Below, one piece after another: positions 7,085-13,928 of a DNA stretch of 18,291 nucleotides (its first letter is position 1; every line of letters starts with the position of its first letter). The position numbers and the translations under genes are program-made. Below the pieces are notes generated by a model. That model did no database searches and was not told the origin of the DNA. It saw only the letters and a program-made list of their open reading frames with translations. Location of the stretch: positions 1-18,291 of the forward strand of contig PATG01000126.1 of NCBI GenBank assembly GCA_002713555.1, given 5' to 3'. The DNA comes from Planctomycetaceae bacterium. GTDB lineage: Bacteria; Planctomycetota; Planctomycetia; Pirellulales; Lacipirellulaceae.

Positions 7085-7903
7085 ATGGGAGCATTTGCAG
7101 GAAAAAAAGGCCTCATCACTGGGGTTTTCAATAAACAATCGATTGCTTGGGCAATTGCGGATCAGATCATGAATGAGGGAGGAGAATGCGGCTTCTCTTA
7201 TATGCCCGACAAAGCTGATGATGCCCGTCAAAAAAACCTGGGACGGATCACAAAGCTCACCGCTGAAAATCCACAAGTTAAATTCCTGCAGCCCATGGAT
7301 GTCACCAAAGACGAACACATCCAGGCCGTGATGGGGCGCTGCCATGAAGAACTTGGTAAAATCGATTTCCTTTTGCACTCCATAGCCTTTGCTTTACCTG
7401 ACGACCTGCGCGGCGATACGATTGCTACCAGCCGAGATGGCTTCAAACTGGCCATGGAAATCAGTGTGCACAGCCTGATAGCCCTGGCAAATGGAGCGCA
7501 AGAAGCCCTCAATGACAATGCTAGCATCCTGACGTTAACTTACTTTGGCGGAGAAAAGGCCGTTCCCGGCTACAACGTGATGGGCATTTGCAAAGCGGCC
7601 CTGGACGCAACCGTGAAATACCTGGCTTTTGATTTAGGCCCACGGGGCATTCGCGTGAATGCCTTGAGTGCGGGACCGCTACAGACCATTTCAGGTCGAG
7701 GCGCTGGTGTTGACGAAATGCTGGGACTTTATGAAGGCATGGCTCCATTGGGTCGCAATATTACTCATGAGGAAGCAGGCCAAAGTGGGAGCTTTTTACT
7801 TTCGCCAAATTCTTCGGGAATTACTGGCGAAATCTTACATCTCGATGGCGGCTACAATGCCATGGGATCTCCTGGGCGGTTGCTCGACAAATTCAAACGC
7901 TAG
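7085..7903 (+). CDS. fabI: Enoyl-[acyl-carrier-protein] reductase (NADH), FabI type
   Basis: The product has 272 residues, the usual FabI length. It reduces trans-2-enoyl-ACP to acyl-ACP in the last step of each type II fatty-acid elongation cycle, as a cytosolic tetramer. This is a divergent short-chain dehydrogenase fold. The NADH-binding N-terminus is KKGLITGVFNKQSIAWAIA (7-25), DVTKDE (72-77) lies near the adenine site, and the active-site region is TYFGGEKAVPGYNVMGICKAAL. That region supplies Tyr153, Tyr163 and Lys170, the FabI pattern Y-x6-K with the extra upstream Tyr. NALSAGPLQT (192-201) and a C-terminal LHLDGGYNAMG complete the family signature. HSIAFA (98-103) has Ala where E. coli has Gly93, as in Bacillus and Staphylococcus FabI. 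It appears to be a single-gene unit with its own terminator. Confidence 0.95.
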   Translation: MGAFAGKKGLITGVFNKQSIAWAIADQIMNEGGECGFSYMPDKADDARQKNLGRITKLTAENPQVKFLQPMDVTKDEHIQAVMGRCHEELGKIDFLLHSIAFALPDDLRGDTIATSRDGFKLAMEISVHSLIALANGAQEALNDNASILTLTYFGGEKAVPGYNVMGICKAALDATVKYLAFDLGPRGIRVNALSAGPLQTISGRGAGVDEMLGLYEGMAPLGRNITHEEAGQSGSFLLSPNSSGITGEILHLDGGYNAMGSPGRLLDKFKR

Positions 7904-7919
7904 CACTGCGCGTTTTTTT
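7895..7919 (+). terminator. Intrinsic terminator overlapping the fabI stop codon
   Basis: AAACGC (7895-7900) can pair with GCGTTT (7910-7915) around a 9-base loop, and T continues to 7919, giving a seven-T run (7913-7919). The stop TAG (7901-7903) lies in the loop, so the stem begins inside the last codons of fabI. The stem is short, but the T-tract is convincing. Confidence 0.5.
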
Positions 7920-7990
7920 GCAAATCGCCCTAGGTAAAACTACGCGAGTACTGGTAGATTTTGCAACGCACACAAACACTTGGGTATCCC

Positions 7991-8006
7991 TGGCAGTCGT
8001 TTTGCT
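7991..8006 (+). promoter_or_regulatory. Sigma54 (-24/-12) promoter candidate for the 8195 protease gene
   Basis: TGGCAG-N5-TTGCT matches the sigma54 consensus TGGCAC-N5-TTGCW at all but one position. The invariant GG (7992-7993) and GC (8004-8005) have the required 10-base separation. It is intergenic, points toward the protease gene and lies just after the fabI terminator. Transcription would start near 8017, giving a leader of about 178 bases. Two copies of TTTTGCAA (7916-7923 and 7959-7966, 43 bases apart) lie upstream where an activator could bind. A uniform-base estimate expects about 0.5 one-mismatch matches by chance in a window this size, so placement matters. Confidence 0.45.
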
Positions 8007-8037
8007 TTTTTGCCAAGGCGTACTGATTAAAGAGTTT

Positions 8038-8098
8038 GCGAGCATTTATCGCCTGAACCCAAAGATTGAGGCCATGGATTGGCCTGCGATTTGCTCGC
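8038..8098 (+). other. Foldable leader RNA upstream of the protease gene
   Basis: Three nested helices can form: GCGAGCA (8038-8044) with TGCTCGC (8092-8098), TCGC (8049-8052) with GCGA (8086-8089), and AGGCCA (8069-8074) with TGGCCT (8080-8085). The inner two stack directly on the 3' side. The element lies inside the leader predicted from the sigma54 candidate and ends about 85 bases before the ribosome binding site. It matches no riboswitch family I know. Confidence 0.35.
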
Positions 8099-8194
8099 TT
8101 GTGTGATAGTTAGCGATGCGGCCTAAGAGAAGAGATTCTTGGGATGCTGCATAGCTAGGACAAGGATCGTCCATTTTCATAAAAGGTGAAGAGC

Positions 8195-9166
8195 ATGGAA
8201 GCTCGCAACATTCGAGTCGTGGCAACGGCTCTCTGCGCATGGGCGCTATTTTCTCTAATCGGCCCTGCAGTTCAGGGCGCTGGATACCGTACGGCTAACT
8301 TCACGGTCGATGCGCCAACGCCAGAGCTGGCCAAAGAGATTGGCAACATGGCGGAGCATTGGCGCCGAGAATTGGCTCAGGAGTGGCTGGGCAAGCAACT
8401 ACCCAACTGGTCAAAACCATGTCCCATCAAAGCCTTGGTTGGTCCTCGCATGGGCGCGGGTGGAGAAACCAGCTTTGTGTTTGACCATGGTGAAGTGTTT
8501 GGCTGGCGCATGCAAATCCAGGGGTCACGTGAACGAATTCTTGACTCTGTGTTGCCGCATGAAGTAACACACACTCTTTTTGCCAGCCATTTTCGCCAAC
8601 CATTGCCACGTTGGGCAGATGAAGGAGCTTGTACCACCGTAGAGCATGTGAGCGAAGTTTCGAAACAAGAAAAGATGCTGATCCATTTCTTACAAACGCG
8701 CAAAGGGATTCCCTTCAGCAGTCTGTTTGCCATGAAAGAATACCCACGTGATGTTTTGCCCCTCTATGCACAAGGCCATTCCGTCGCCAAATTCCTGATT
8801 GCACAGTATGGTAAAAGCCAATTTATAAAGTTTCTGGAAGATGGATTGCGTGATGAAAACTGGCCACGTGCTGTGCAACAGAATTTTGGATATAAAAATC
8901 TACATACCATGCAGGATTCATGGATGAACTGGATCCGTGCAGGACGTCCCCCTCTGCAACTCGCAGCAAATGTCCAATCCGAAAACATCCGGACCGTCTC
9001 CTTGGAAGTACCCGCCGGAACTATTGTGCGCGGACAAAACCCTGGCACGAGGTCAACACCCCCACCACGGCAGGCCCAGAATTGGCCTGCTGGAAATGGG
9101 ACACCCCAACAGGAAACGCGGACTAGCGTCTACGACACACGGAGCAAGAATACCATGTTGCGTTGA
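8195..9166 (+). CDS. Secreted zinc metalloprotease-like protein (gluzincin, peptidase MA-like)
   Basis: The product has 323 residues. The N-terminus (about 1-30) is a signal peptide with hydrophobic core VVATALCAWALFSLIG, so it should be exported. The catalytic element is HEVTH (122-126) followed by PRWADEGAC, where Glu143 in the conserved W-x-x-E-G context is the expected third zinc ligand of gluzincins. Upstream is a small N-terminal domain with ANFTVDAPTPELAKEIGNMAEHWRREL, typical of peptidase-MA-like proteins that begin with a preceding helix. Helices after the active site include YAQGHSVAKFLIAQYG (about 191-206). The last 60 residues are a polar Pro/Gln/Thr-rich tail. The ATG at 8195 is preferred because AAGGTGA (8183-8189) sits 5 bases upstream; a GTG at 8186 is inside that site. 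The substrate is unknown. It is probably monocistronic. Confidence 0.8.
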   Translation: MEARNIRVVATALCAWALFSLIGPAVQGAGYRTANFTVDAPTPELAKEIGNMAEHWRRELAQEWLGKQLPNWSKPCPIKALVGPRMGAGGETSFVFDHGEVFGWRMQIQGSRERILDSVLPHEVTHTLFASHFRQPLPRWADEGACTTVEHVSEVSKQEKMLIHFLQTRKGIPFSSLFAMKEYPRDVLPLYAQGHSVAKFLIAQYGKSQFIKFLEDGLRDENWPRAVQQNFGYKNLHTMQDSWMNWIRAGRPPLQLAANVQSENIRTVSLEVPAGTIVRGQNPGTRSTPPPRQAQNWPAGNGTPQQETRTSVYDTRSKNTMLR

Positions 9167-9215
9167 TGCTCTGGTCAGCCAGGAGCATGAACGAGGTCAC
9201 CCCCCCCCGCCCAAC

Positions 9216-9249
9216 AGCCTCATGCAGCTGCTAGCACCTGCATGAAGCT
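9216..9249. repeat. Near-perfect palindrome or hairpin downstream of the protease gene
   Basis: The two 17-base arms pair at 15 positions about a centre between 9232 and 9233. The mismatched pairs are 9219/9246 and 9228/9237. The inner core is TGCTAGCA. It lies 50 bases after the protease stop codon and could end its transcript, although no T-run follows on either strand. Confidence 0.6.
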
Positions 9250-9290
9250 ACAAGACGGAGAGGGACATCTAATGTGGCTCCGGGTACCCG

Positions 9291-9326
9291 CTTGGCACTG
9301 CTGGACAAGCCAGCAGTGGCACCAAG
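9291..9326. repeat. Bulged hairpin
   Basis: CTTGG (9291-9295) and CACTGCTGG (9296-9304) pair with CCAAG (9322-9326) and CCAGCAGTG (9310-9318), giving 14 pairs with a 5-base loop and a three-base bulge (9319-9321). It is followed by an AT-rich stretch but no T-run. It may be a factor-independent stop of unusual type or a structural repeat. Confidence 0.55.
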
Positions 9327-9432
9327 AAATAATTTAATGCACATTTTGGCTAATTTTCTACAGGTTATTGTGCTCTGCCTCATCTCCAATCGTTGGCACC
9401 CAAGACTCTCCCTCACCCAGCTTCTCTCCTAA

Positions 9433-9515
9433 GACAGCAACTGCATAAAGCTGTCCTGCCTGGGGACGCACCGCACTTGAGGCTCTGCCTCGAATCTGTA
9501 GGCTGTAGCCTGGGA
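9433..9515. repeat. Degenerate interspersed palindromic repeat
   Basis: Three small stems follow one another: GACAGC (9433-9438)/GCTGTC (9450-9455), GAGGC (9479-9483)/GCCTC (9487-9491), and AGGCT (9500-9504)/AGCCT (9507-9511), followed by GGGAACCAG. The combination of GAGGCTCTGCCTCG with an AGGCT..AGCCTGGGAAC block resembles interspersed palindromic repeats I recall from planctomycete and other bacterial genomes. It would be a decayed copy, and genome-wide copy number is the test. Confidence 0.4.
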
Positions 9516-9614
9516 ACCAGAATCCTTCACAGCTTTTCCTGAAGGGGCATTGATACCGTAACTCAGGGCGCACTGTTTTCCTGCCCTAATGATTCACGTC
9601 GCTTCCCACTGGAC

Positions 9615-9626
9615 CTTGCTAGCAAG
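9615..9626. repeat. 12-base perfect palindrome centred on GCTAGC
   Basis: CTTGCTAGCAAG is a perfect palindrome about 180 bases upstream of the secreted-protein gene at 9808. It belongs to the same loose set as the palindromes at 2788, 9221 and 14579. Confidence 0.55.
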
Positions 9627-9807
9627 CCAGCATCTTATTGAATCCAGTCAGCAGCGGTTGAAAAGTGAGAACACGAGTCGTCCTTCTGGGTAATCTGTGC
9701 GTAGTGCGGGATGGCTGGACGAATCTCACTGCTTTTTTTCCCGATAAGCTTGGTATGCGCCCCGAGTGGGCCGTACTTCCAATTGAGTCTTTGTGGGATC
9801 AAATCAA

Positions 9808-10959
9808 ATGAATCATTCGCTTCGTCACCTCACCCTGGCCCTTTTATCTGCAGGTATTGTTTCAATAACAACTCCACTCCATGCGGCGCCAGGTGGTTCG
9901 GTAGTCCCTGGAACTGGCACCCACATCGACTATGTAGGCGATGATTTTGAAGACACCAACTGGACTTTTATCAACAACTTCCCGAAAAGTTCTCGCGAAC
10001 AGGACGAACGATTAAGAGCGCCTACGGGCAAATCCACCAACGGCCGCTGGAAAGAAGGTCCTGAACGTGGCCAGCCTGATCAGATGAAAGTTATTCCTAC
10101 CCCGGAGGGTGGTCTGCCGGGAAGTCAATATTCACTACTTATGCGCACCATGAATTCTGGTATTCCGAGTATGCGAACCCACACGGTCCAGCAAGACGAT
10201 TTGATCGCCAATTGCATTAGTCGTCTGGGAACGAGCATTTCGCCCAGTGATATTCCCAATGTTGTCACGCGCGTCTTTTTACCACCAGCCGACCAGTGGG
10301 AAGATCGATCGGGACCCCACTTTGGATTTAGAATCAGTGCTTCGACGGTTACCAACGAACGGACTTCGAAGGGATTCTTCGGATCACGTAGCGAAACGGC
10401 CGAACCTTATTGGCCTGGGATCTGGATACATTTTCGGAGCAAAACCAATCGCAAGGTTGAGGAAGACTCCGCATTTCTTACGGTACGTGGTAATTCCCGA
10501 GGGCAAGACGTACGATACAAAGAAATTCCAGCCGATCAATTTGGCTGGTGGACTCTTGGTATGTCGGTCACCCCAAATGGCCAGATCCACTACTATGCTA
10601 AGTCGGGCATTGAGGATCTTACCGAAAAGGACTACCTGACTTCGCAATTCCCCTACAGCTATAGCGCCCGGACCTTTAGGACTTTCTTTTTTGATGTCTG
10701 CAATAAGGATGACGGTAAAACCTGGTCCACTCCTTTTGTCATCGACGATACGAAACTCTATCTCGTCAACGCCTCGCGCGTGGCAGCCAGCGTAAAGCGC
10801 AAAGTAGAACGTGAAGCACGTCGCAAAGCCCAAATGAATGCCAAGAAAACAAAATCGGCCGAGAAAAATCGGGCTGCCAAGAAGGAAATTGCGACTGCCA
10901 CGAACAAGTCCACTGCTGGCAAGCCGAGTCGAAAGACGTCAAGGACGAAAAAACGGTAA
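9808..10959 (+). CDS. Secreted protein of unknown function with a lysine/arginine-rich C-terminal tail
   Basis: The product has 383 residues from the ATG at 9808; an in-frame GTG at 9793 would place six extra residues before an otherwise normal signal peptide. Residues 1-26 are that signal peptide, with hydrophobic core LTLALLSAGIVSI and a likely cut after LHA. The body (about 40-325) is rich in predicted strands, with aromatic-rich segments such as YWPGIWIHF and FGWWTLGMSV and an ending FVIDDTKLYLV. This suggests a concanavalin/LamG-like beta-sandwich, which is an inference from pattern only. Residues 328-383 are about 40% Lys plus Arg with Ala, Thr and Ser between them, like histone-H1-type tails. 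No catalytic motif is evident. Its stop codon directly abuts the stop of the convergent hydrolase gene. Confidence 0.7.
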   Translation: MNHSLRHLTLALLSAGIVSITTPLHAAPGGSVVPGTGTHIDYVGDDFEDTNWTFINNFPKSSREQDERLRAPTGKSTNGRWKEGPERGQPDQMKVIPTPEGGLPGSQYSLLMRTMNSGIPSMRTHTVQQDDLIANCISRLGTSISPSDIPNVVTRVFLPPADQWEDRSGPHFGFRISASTVTNERTSKGFFGSRSETAEPYWPGIWIHFRSKTNRKVEEDSAFLTVRGNSRGQDVRYKEIPADQFGWWTLGMSVTPNGQIHYYAKSGIEDLTEKDYLTSQFPYSYSARTFRTFFFDVCNKDDGKTWSTPFVIDDTKLYLVNASRVAASVKRKVEREARRKAQMNAKKTKSAEKNRAAKKEIATATNKSTAGKPSRKTSRTKKR

Positions 10960-11793
10960 TTAAACGCCGGTAACGTGAACTCCATCGGGTGGTGACAAAG
11001 AAAAGTTGCGGCTCTGGCTGAAGAACTCTATGGGGTTCTCGTAAACGACTTTACGAATCATTGGTTCGTCATGGCCTCGCCGTCTCATTTCTAAAATAAA
11101 ATCCGGAACTGCGGTTGGCTTGGATGGCCCCCAATCACCGGCTGAATTCACCAACAACCGCTCTGGGCCATAGAATTCGACCATATCCACAGCTCGCTCA
11201 GGAGTACACTTACTGACTGGATAAAGCGTCATCCCAGCCCAAAATCCAGCATCAAGCACCCACCGGATTGTGTGTTCCTCGACATGGTCCACCAGCACGC
11301 GTGCACGATTGATGCGTCGATCATCCATAAGCATGTCCAAGATCATGCGCGTCCCTTGATATTTGTCTTCCAGGTGGGGGGTGTGGATGAGAATCTGCTC
11401 ATCGGTTTCCATTGCCAGATCGAGATGCTCAAGAAAAACAGTAACCTCATTGTGCGTATTTTTGTTCAACCCAATTTCGCCAATTCCCAGCACACCCTTG
11501 CGCTCAAGAAACTCCGGAATCATGGCGATGACTTCGCGCGATAAAGAAACGTTTTCGGCCTCTTTGGCGTTAATGCAAAGCCAGGTAAAATGTTGTATCC
11601 CATAAGTGGCTGCACGCTGTGATTCAAAACTTGTCAGCTGCTCAAAGTAATCGCGAAAACCATCGGCACTCCCCCGATCGTAGCCAGCCCAGAATGCTGG
11701 TTCGCTCATGGCAATACAGCCCATCTTGGCCAATATCTCGTAGTCATCTGTTGTTCGAGACACCATATGGATGTGGGGATCGATGTAATACAC
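10960..11793 (-). CDS. EboB-like TatD-family metal-dependent hydrolase
   Basis: The product has 277 residues and the amidohydrolase TIM-barrel fold. It begins YYIDPHIHMVSRTTDDYE, which matches the N-terminus I recall for EboB, the TatD-like member of the cyanobacterial ebo gene group implicated in export of scytonemin-type precursors. Likely metal ligands are His7 and His9 (HxH), Glu106 (GIGEIG), His137 and His140 (HTPH), His170 (DHVEEH) and Asp220 (VNSAGDWG). Its substrate is not known. The start is GTG at 11793, with AGAGAG about 8 bases upstream. It lies 48 bases after the small helical gene on the same strand, probably in one unit. No eboA, C, D, E or F gene is visible. It ends base-to-base against the convergent secreted-protein gene. 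Confidence 0.85.
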   Translation of the reverse strand: MYYIDPHIHMVSRTTDDYEILAKMGCIAMSEPAFWAGYDRGSADGFRDYFEQLTSFESQRAATYGIQHFTWLCINAKEAENVSLSREVIAMIPEFLERKGVLGIGEIGLNKNTHNEVTVFLEHLDLAMETDEQILIHTPHLEDKYQGTRMILDMLMDDRRINRARVLVDHVEEHTIRWVLDAGFWAGMTLYPVSKCTPERAVDMVEFYGPERLLVNSAGDWGPSKPTAVPDFILEMRRRGHDEPMIRKVVYENPIEFFSQSRNFSLSPPDGVHVTGV

Positions 11794-11841
11794 AAGGTTT
11801 TCTCTCTGTAACTATGTAGATTTATCCAGTCTGCGCACCCT

Positions 11842-12096
11842 TCAAATACCCCATTGCTCGCGCCACAACTCGTCGTAGGGTCGACTAAAGTGAAGCTGGA
11901 GTTGCTCGGTCCGGTCGATGTTTTGCTGCAACAGTATTTCCATCGCCTCCTGCAATTGGAGCCATCGACTATCCCTGCCTTGGGGATGGTCTGAGGCTCG
12001 CTCCATTCGATCGAGGGCAGCTGCAATCTCAAGGATCTTTGCACGCACAGGTAAGAATTCGTGATCCAGAAGTTGCTGGTAGGATTGAAGTTTCAT
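11842..12096 (-). CDS. Small helical protein of unknown function, paired with the EboB-like hydrolase
   Basis: The product has 84 residues from the ATG at 12096, chosen because AGGG lies 5 bases before it. An ATG one codon upstream and a GTG at 12132 are alternatives. The sequence is charged and almost wholly helical: LDHEFLPVRAKILEIAAALDRMERA and WLQLQEAMEILLQ suggest two or three amphipathic helices. There is no signal peptide or membrane segment, so it is probably cytosolic. From memory, small proteins with this DxEFLPxRAKxLEIAAxLDR theme accompany EboB-like genes in planctomycetes, but I cannot verify this. It is first in the minus-strand unit, and partnership with the hydrolase is an inference from gene order. 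Confidence 0.65.
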   Translation of the reverse strand: MKLQSYQQLLDHEFLPVRAKILEIAAALDRMERASDHPQGRDSRWLQLQEAMEILLQQNIDRTEQLQLHFSRPYDELWREQWGI

Positions 12097-12265
12097 CATC
12101 GCCCTAAGCTGAAGTCCATGAATACGTATCACTATGCGACCTATAACGCTTCTACTAGTTTTGCGGGCCTGAGACCGTCTGGCAAGCGGTAGAAATCTCT
12201 TCTGGACATTTCTTCGGTTCGTCAGACTCGTAAAAACCTATTTTACTGATTTAGTAACCTATATT

Positions 12266-12293
12266 CTAGAGGCAGGTTCTCTAGGCATATACT
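12266..12293 (+). promoter_or_regulatory. Possible promoter with operator-like dyad upstream of the HEAT gene
   Basis: CTAGAG (12266-12271) and CTCTAG (12279-12284) form an inverted repeat with a 7-base spacer. It is followed by a -10-like TATACT (12288-12293), 21 bases before the GTG start. No good -35 is visible, and the dyad covers that position, as expected for an activator or repressor site. The evidence is weak. Confidence 0.25.
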
Positions 12294-12314
12294 TTTTTTA
12301 GGGTTGTTTGACTC

Positions 12315-13928
12315 GTGAATACCGGACTGGACACTACTTTTGAAGTGCTCACGAAAAGCCGCAATGAGGCTGCGGGAGCGGCCCTGTTGGCGTGCCTGGA
12401 CAATAGTGACGACAAGGTTTTCAACGAAACCCTCCAGGCCTTGCTTGCGCGGCGAAAGAAATCAGGGCATCTGGAATTTTTGAAACGCTGGCACCAGCTC
12501 ACGGACGTTCAACGCAGTTATATTCAAGAAGCAAGAGGACGCATGTCGGGCGCCTTACGGGATGCCATCCTGACACAAGAGGAGCAACTCTTCGCCAATG
12601 CCTGCCAGGTGGTCGAGCAGCTTTCAGATTTCGATATCATTCCAACTCTGGTAACTCTTGTTGAGAACCAAAAAAGCAACCACGCCAAGGCGGCGACAGC
12701 CCTGATGCAAAAACTGGTCGCACAATTGAGCGAATGGGTCCATGGAGCGCGCGATGAATCTGAGAACCGCGACCCAAAAGCCTTCCAACGATTCGTGCTC
12801 GAAAGTCTGGAACGAAGCGTAGAACGCTTTAGACAGCACCAAAAGCCCGAAATCATTGACTCCTTTGTCATTTTGGGTGGGCCCACGAGTACGTTGCTAA
12901 GCAAAATACTCGATGACCCGCATCATGCCTGTTACCTGACTGTAATCAACACGCTTACAACCAGCAGTTCGACAGGTGTGATTGATATGCTGCTCAATGC
13001 TTTGCATTGTGAATCTACCTCTTTGGGTTTATTAAATGTCATTAGCAAGCGCAATGACAAAAAGTTTATTGACCAATTACTGGATTTATCCAGCGACAGC
13101 ATTCCGCCAACCGTCACCAAAAACCTGGCTCGAATCAATAGCTTTGCCTGGTTACAGCCAAGCGATTATTCCTTTGAGCAATTTAGCGAAGCAGACAAGG
13201 CACGATCCATAAAACTTGCTGCCGCCTCAGATATTAAACAAAGCAAATTATTAGAGTTAATAAATAATGTTCTTCAGGGCAGTGAGTCCGAGAGCCGATT
13301 TGTCGCTGCTGAAGCTTTAATGTCAATTCGTGGATCCAAAGCTGACGAGATCCTGATGGATTTGCTCTATGACGAAGATCCAAACCTACAAGCTATGTGC
13401 GTTCGTCAATTACGAGAACGGCAGCTTGCTGGAACCAAGTCCATCCTTATCAAAATGGTCGATAGCCTTCACGAAGTCGTGCGAGAAGCTGCCAGGGAAG
13501 CCCTGTCAGAATTTACCTTCTCCAACTTTTTAGTCGGTTACGATTCGATGAACGGCGACGCTCGACGCCTGACGGCAATGCTGGTCAGAAAAGTGGATCT
13601 AGAAATAGCTCCTGGCATAATCAGTGAGTTGGAGTCCAATGCCGGCCGTCGTAGAATCCGGGCCATTGAAATGGCACACCTGCTCGATGTGGTTCCTGAT
13701 GTTGCTGATAAATTGATCGAACGGTTAAAGGATGAAGACCATATGGTCCGCACTGCAGCAGCCACCACCCTGCAGTACCATCTAACGCCTGAAACACAGG
13801 AAGCCTTGCAGCAAGCCACCCAGGATACTAGTGCCACGGTTCAGAATGCGGCCCGCATCAGCTTGTCTGCATTTGCCAACCTCAATCTTCCCACGAATAG
13901 CCTGTATCCCATGGAGGGAACACCATGA
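12315..13928 (+). CDS. HEAT-repeat protein
   Basis: The product has 537 residues, is all-helical and has no signal peptide or membrane segment. Repeats of roughly 30 residues are clearest in the C-terminal half (about 320-520). Examples are SRFVAAEALMSIRGSKADEILMDLLYDEDPNLQAMCVRQLRER, EVVREAAREALSEF, DEDHMVRTAAATTLQYHL and SATVQNAARISLSAF, each with the A/R pattern of HEAT or PBS-lyase-type repeats. The N-terminal half is more divergent but has the same helical-pair character. Such solenoids are usually protein-binding scaffolds; the partner is unknown. The start is GTG, with AGGG (12300-12303) at loose spacing. The stop overlaps the next start as ATGA, so both are probably made together. The position next to ccsBA is not evidence of a role in cytochrome assembly. 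Confidence 0.8.
   Translation: MNTGLDTTFEVLTKSRNEAAGAALLACLDNSDDKVFNETLQALLARRKKSGHLEFLKRWHQLTDVQRSYIQEARGRMSGALRDAILTQEEQLFANACQVVEQLSDFDIIPTLVTLVENQKSNHAKAATALMQKLVAQLSEWVHGARDESENRDPKAFQRFVLESLERSVERFRQHQKPEIIDSFVILGGPTSTLLSKILDDPHHACYLTVINTLTTSSSTGVIDMLLNALHCESTSLGLLNVISKRNDKKFIDQLLDLSSDSIPPTVTKNLARINSFAWLQPSDYSFEQFSEADKARSIKLAAASDIKQSKLLELINNVLQGSESESRFVAAEALMSIRGSKADEILMDLLYDEDPNLQAMCVRQLRERQLAGTKSILIKMVDSLHEVVREAAREALSEFTFSNFLVGYDSMNGDARRLTAMLVRKVDLEIAPGIISELESNAGRRRIRAIEMAHLLDVVPDVADKLIERLKDEDHMVRTAAATTLQYHLTPETQEALQQATQDTSATVQNAARISLSAFANLNLPTNSLYPMEGTP

Larger units (their letters stand above)
9167..9807. other. Hairpin- and repeat-rich 641-base gap
   Basis: No convincing gene is present. 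In order, the gap holds a nine-C run (9200-9208), a long near-perfect palindrome (9216-9249), the 10-base palindrome CGGGTACCCG (9281-9290), a bulged hairpin (9291-9326), a degenerate interspersed repeat with several small stems (about 9433-9515) and a GCTAGC-centred palindrome (9615-9626). No clear promoter for the gene at 9808 was found. Confidence 0.5.

Noticed and set aside
6815..7378. 187-codon minus-strand frame opposite the fabI 5' region
   Set aside because: It is antisense to FabI's conserved NADH-binding region, with no family resemblance.
7382..7399. FabI Ala at the Gly93 position as a drug-resistance mutation
   Set aside because: Ala is the normal residue here in several sensitive FabI proteins (Staphylococcus, Bacillus), so it is natural variation.
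7918..8106. 62-codon frame with a hydrophobic segment after fabI
   Set aside because: It has a TTG start and no ribosome binding site. It overlaps the terminator tail, the sigma54 candidate and the folded leader.
9358..9573. 71-codon minus-strand frame in the gap before 9808
   Set aside because: It lies across the stem-forming repeat segment and has no recognisable protein features or ribosome binding site.
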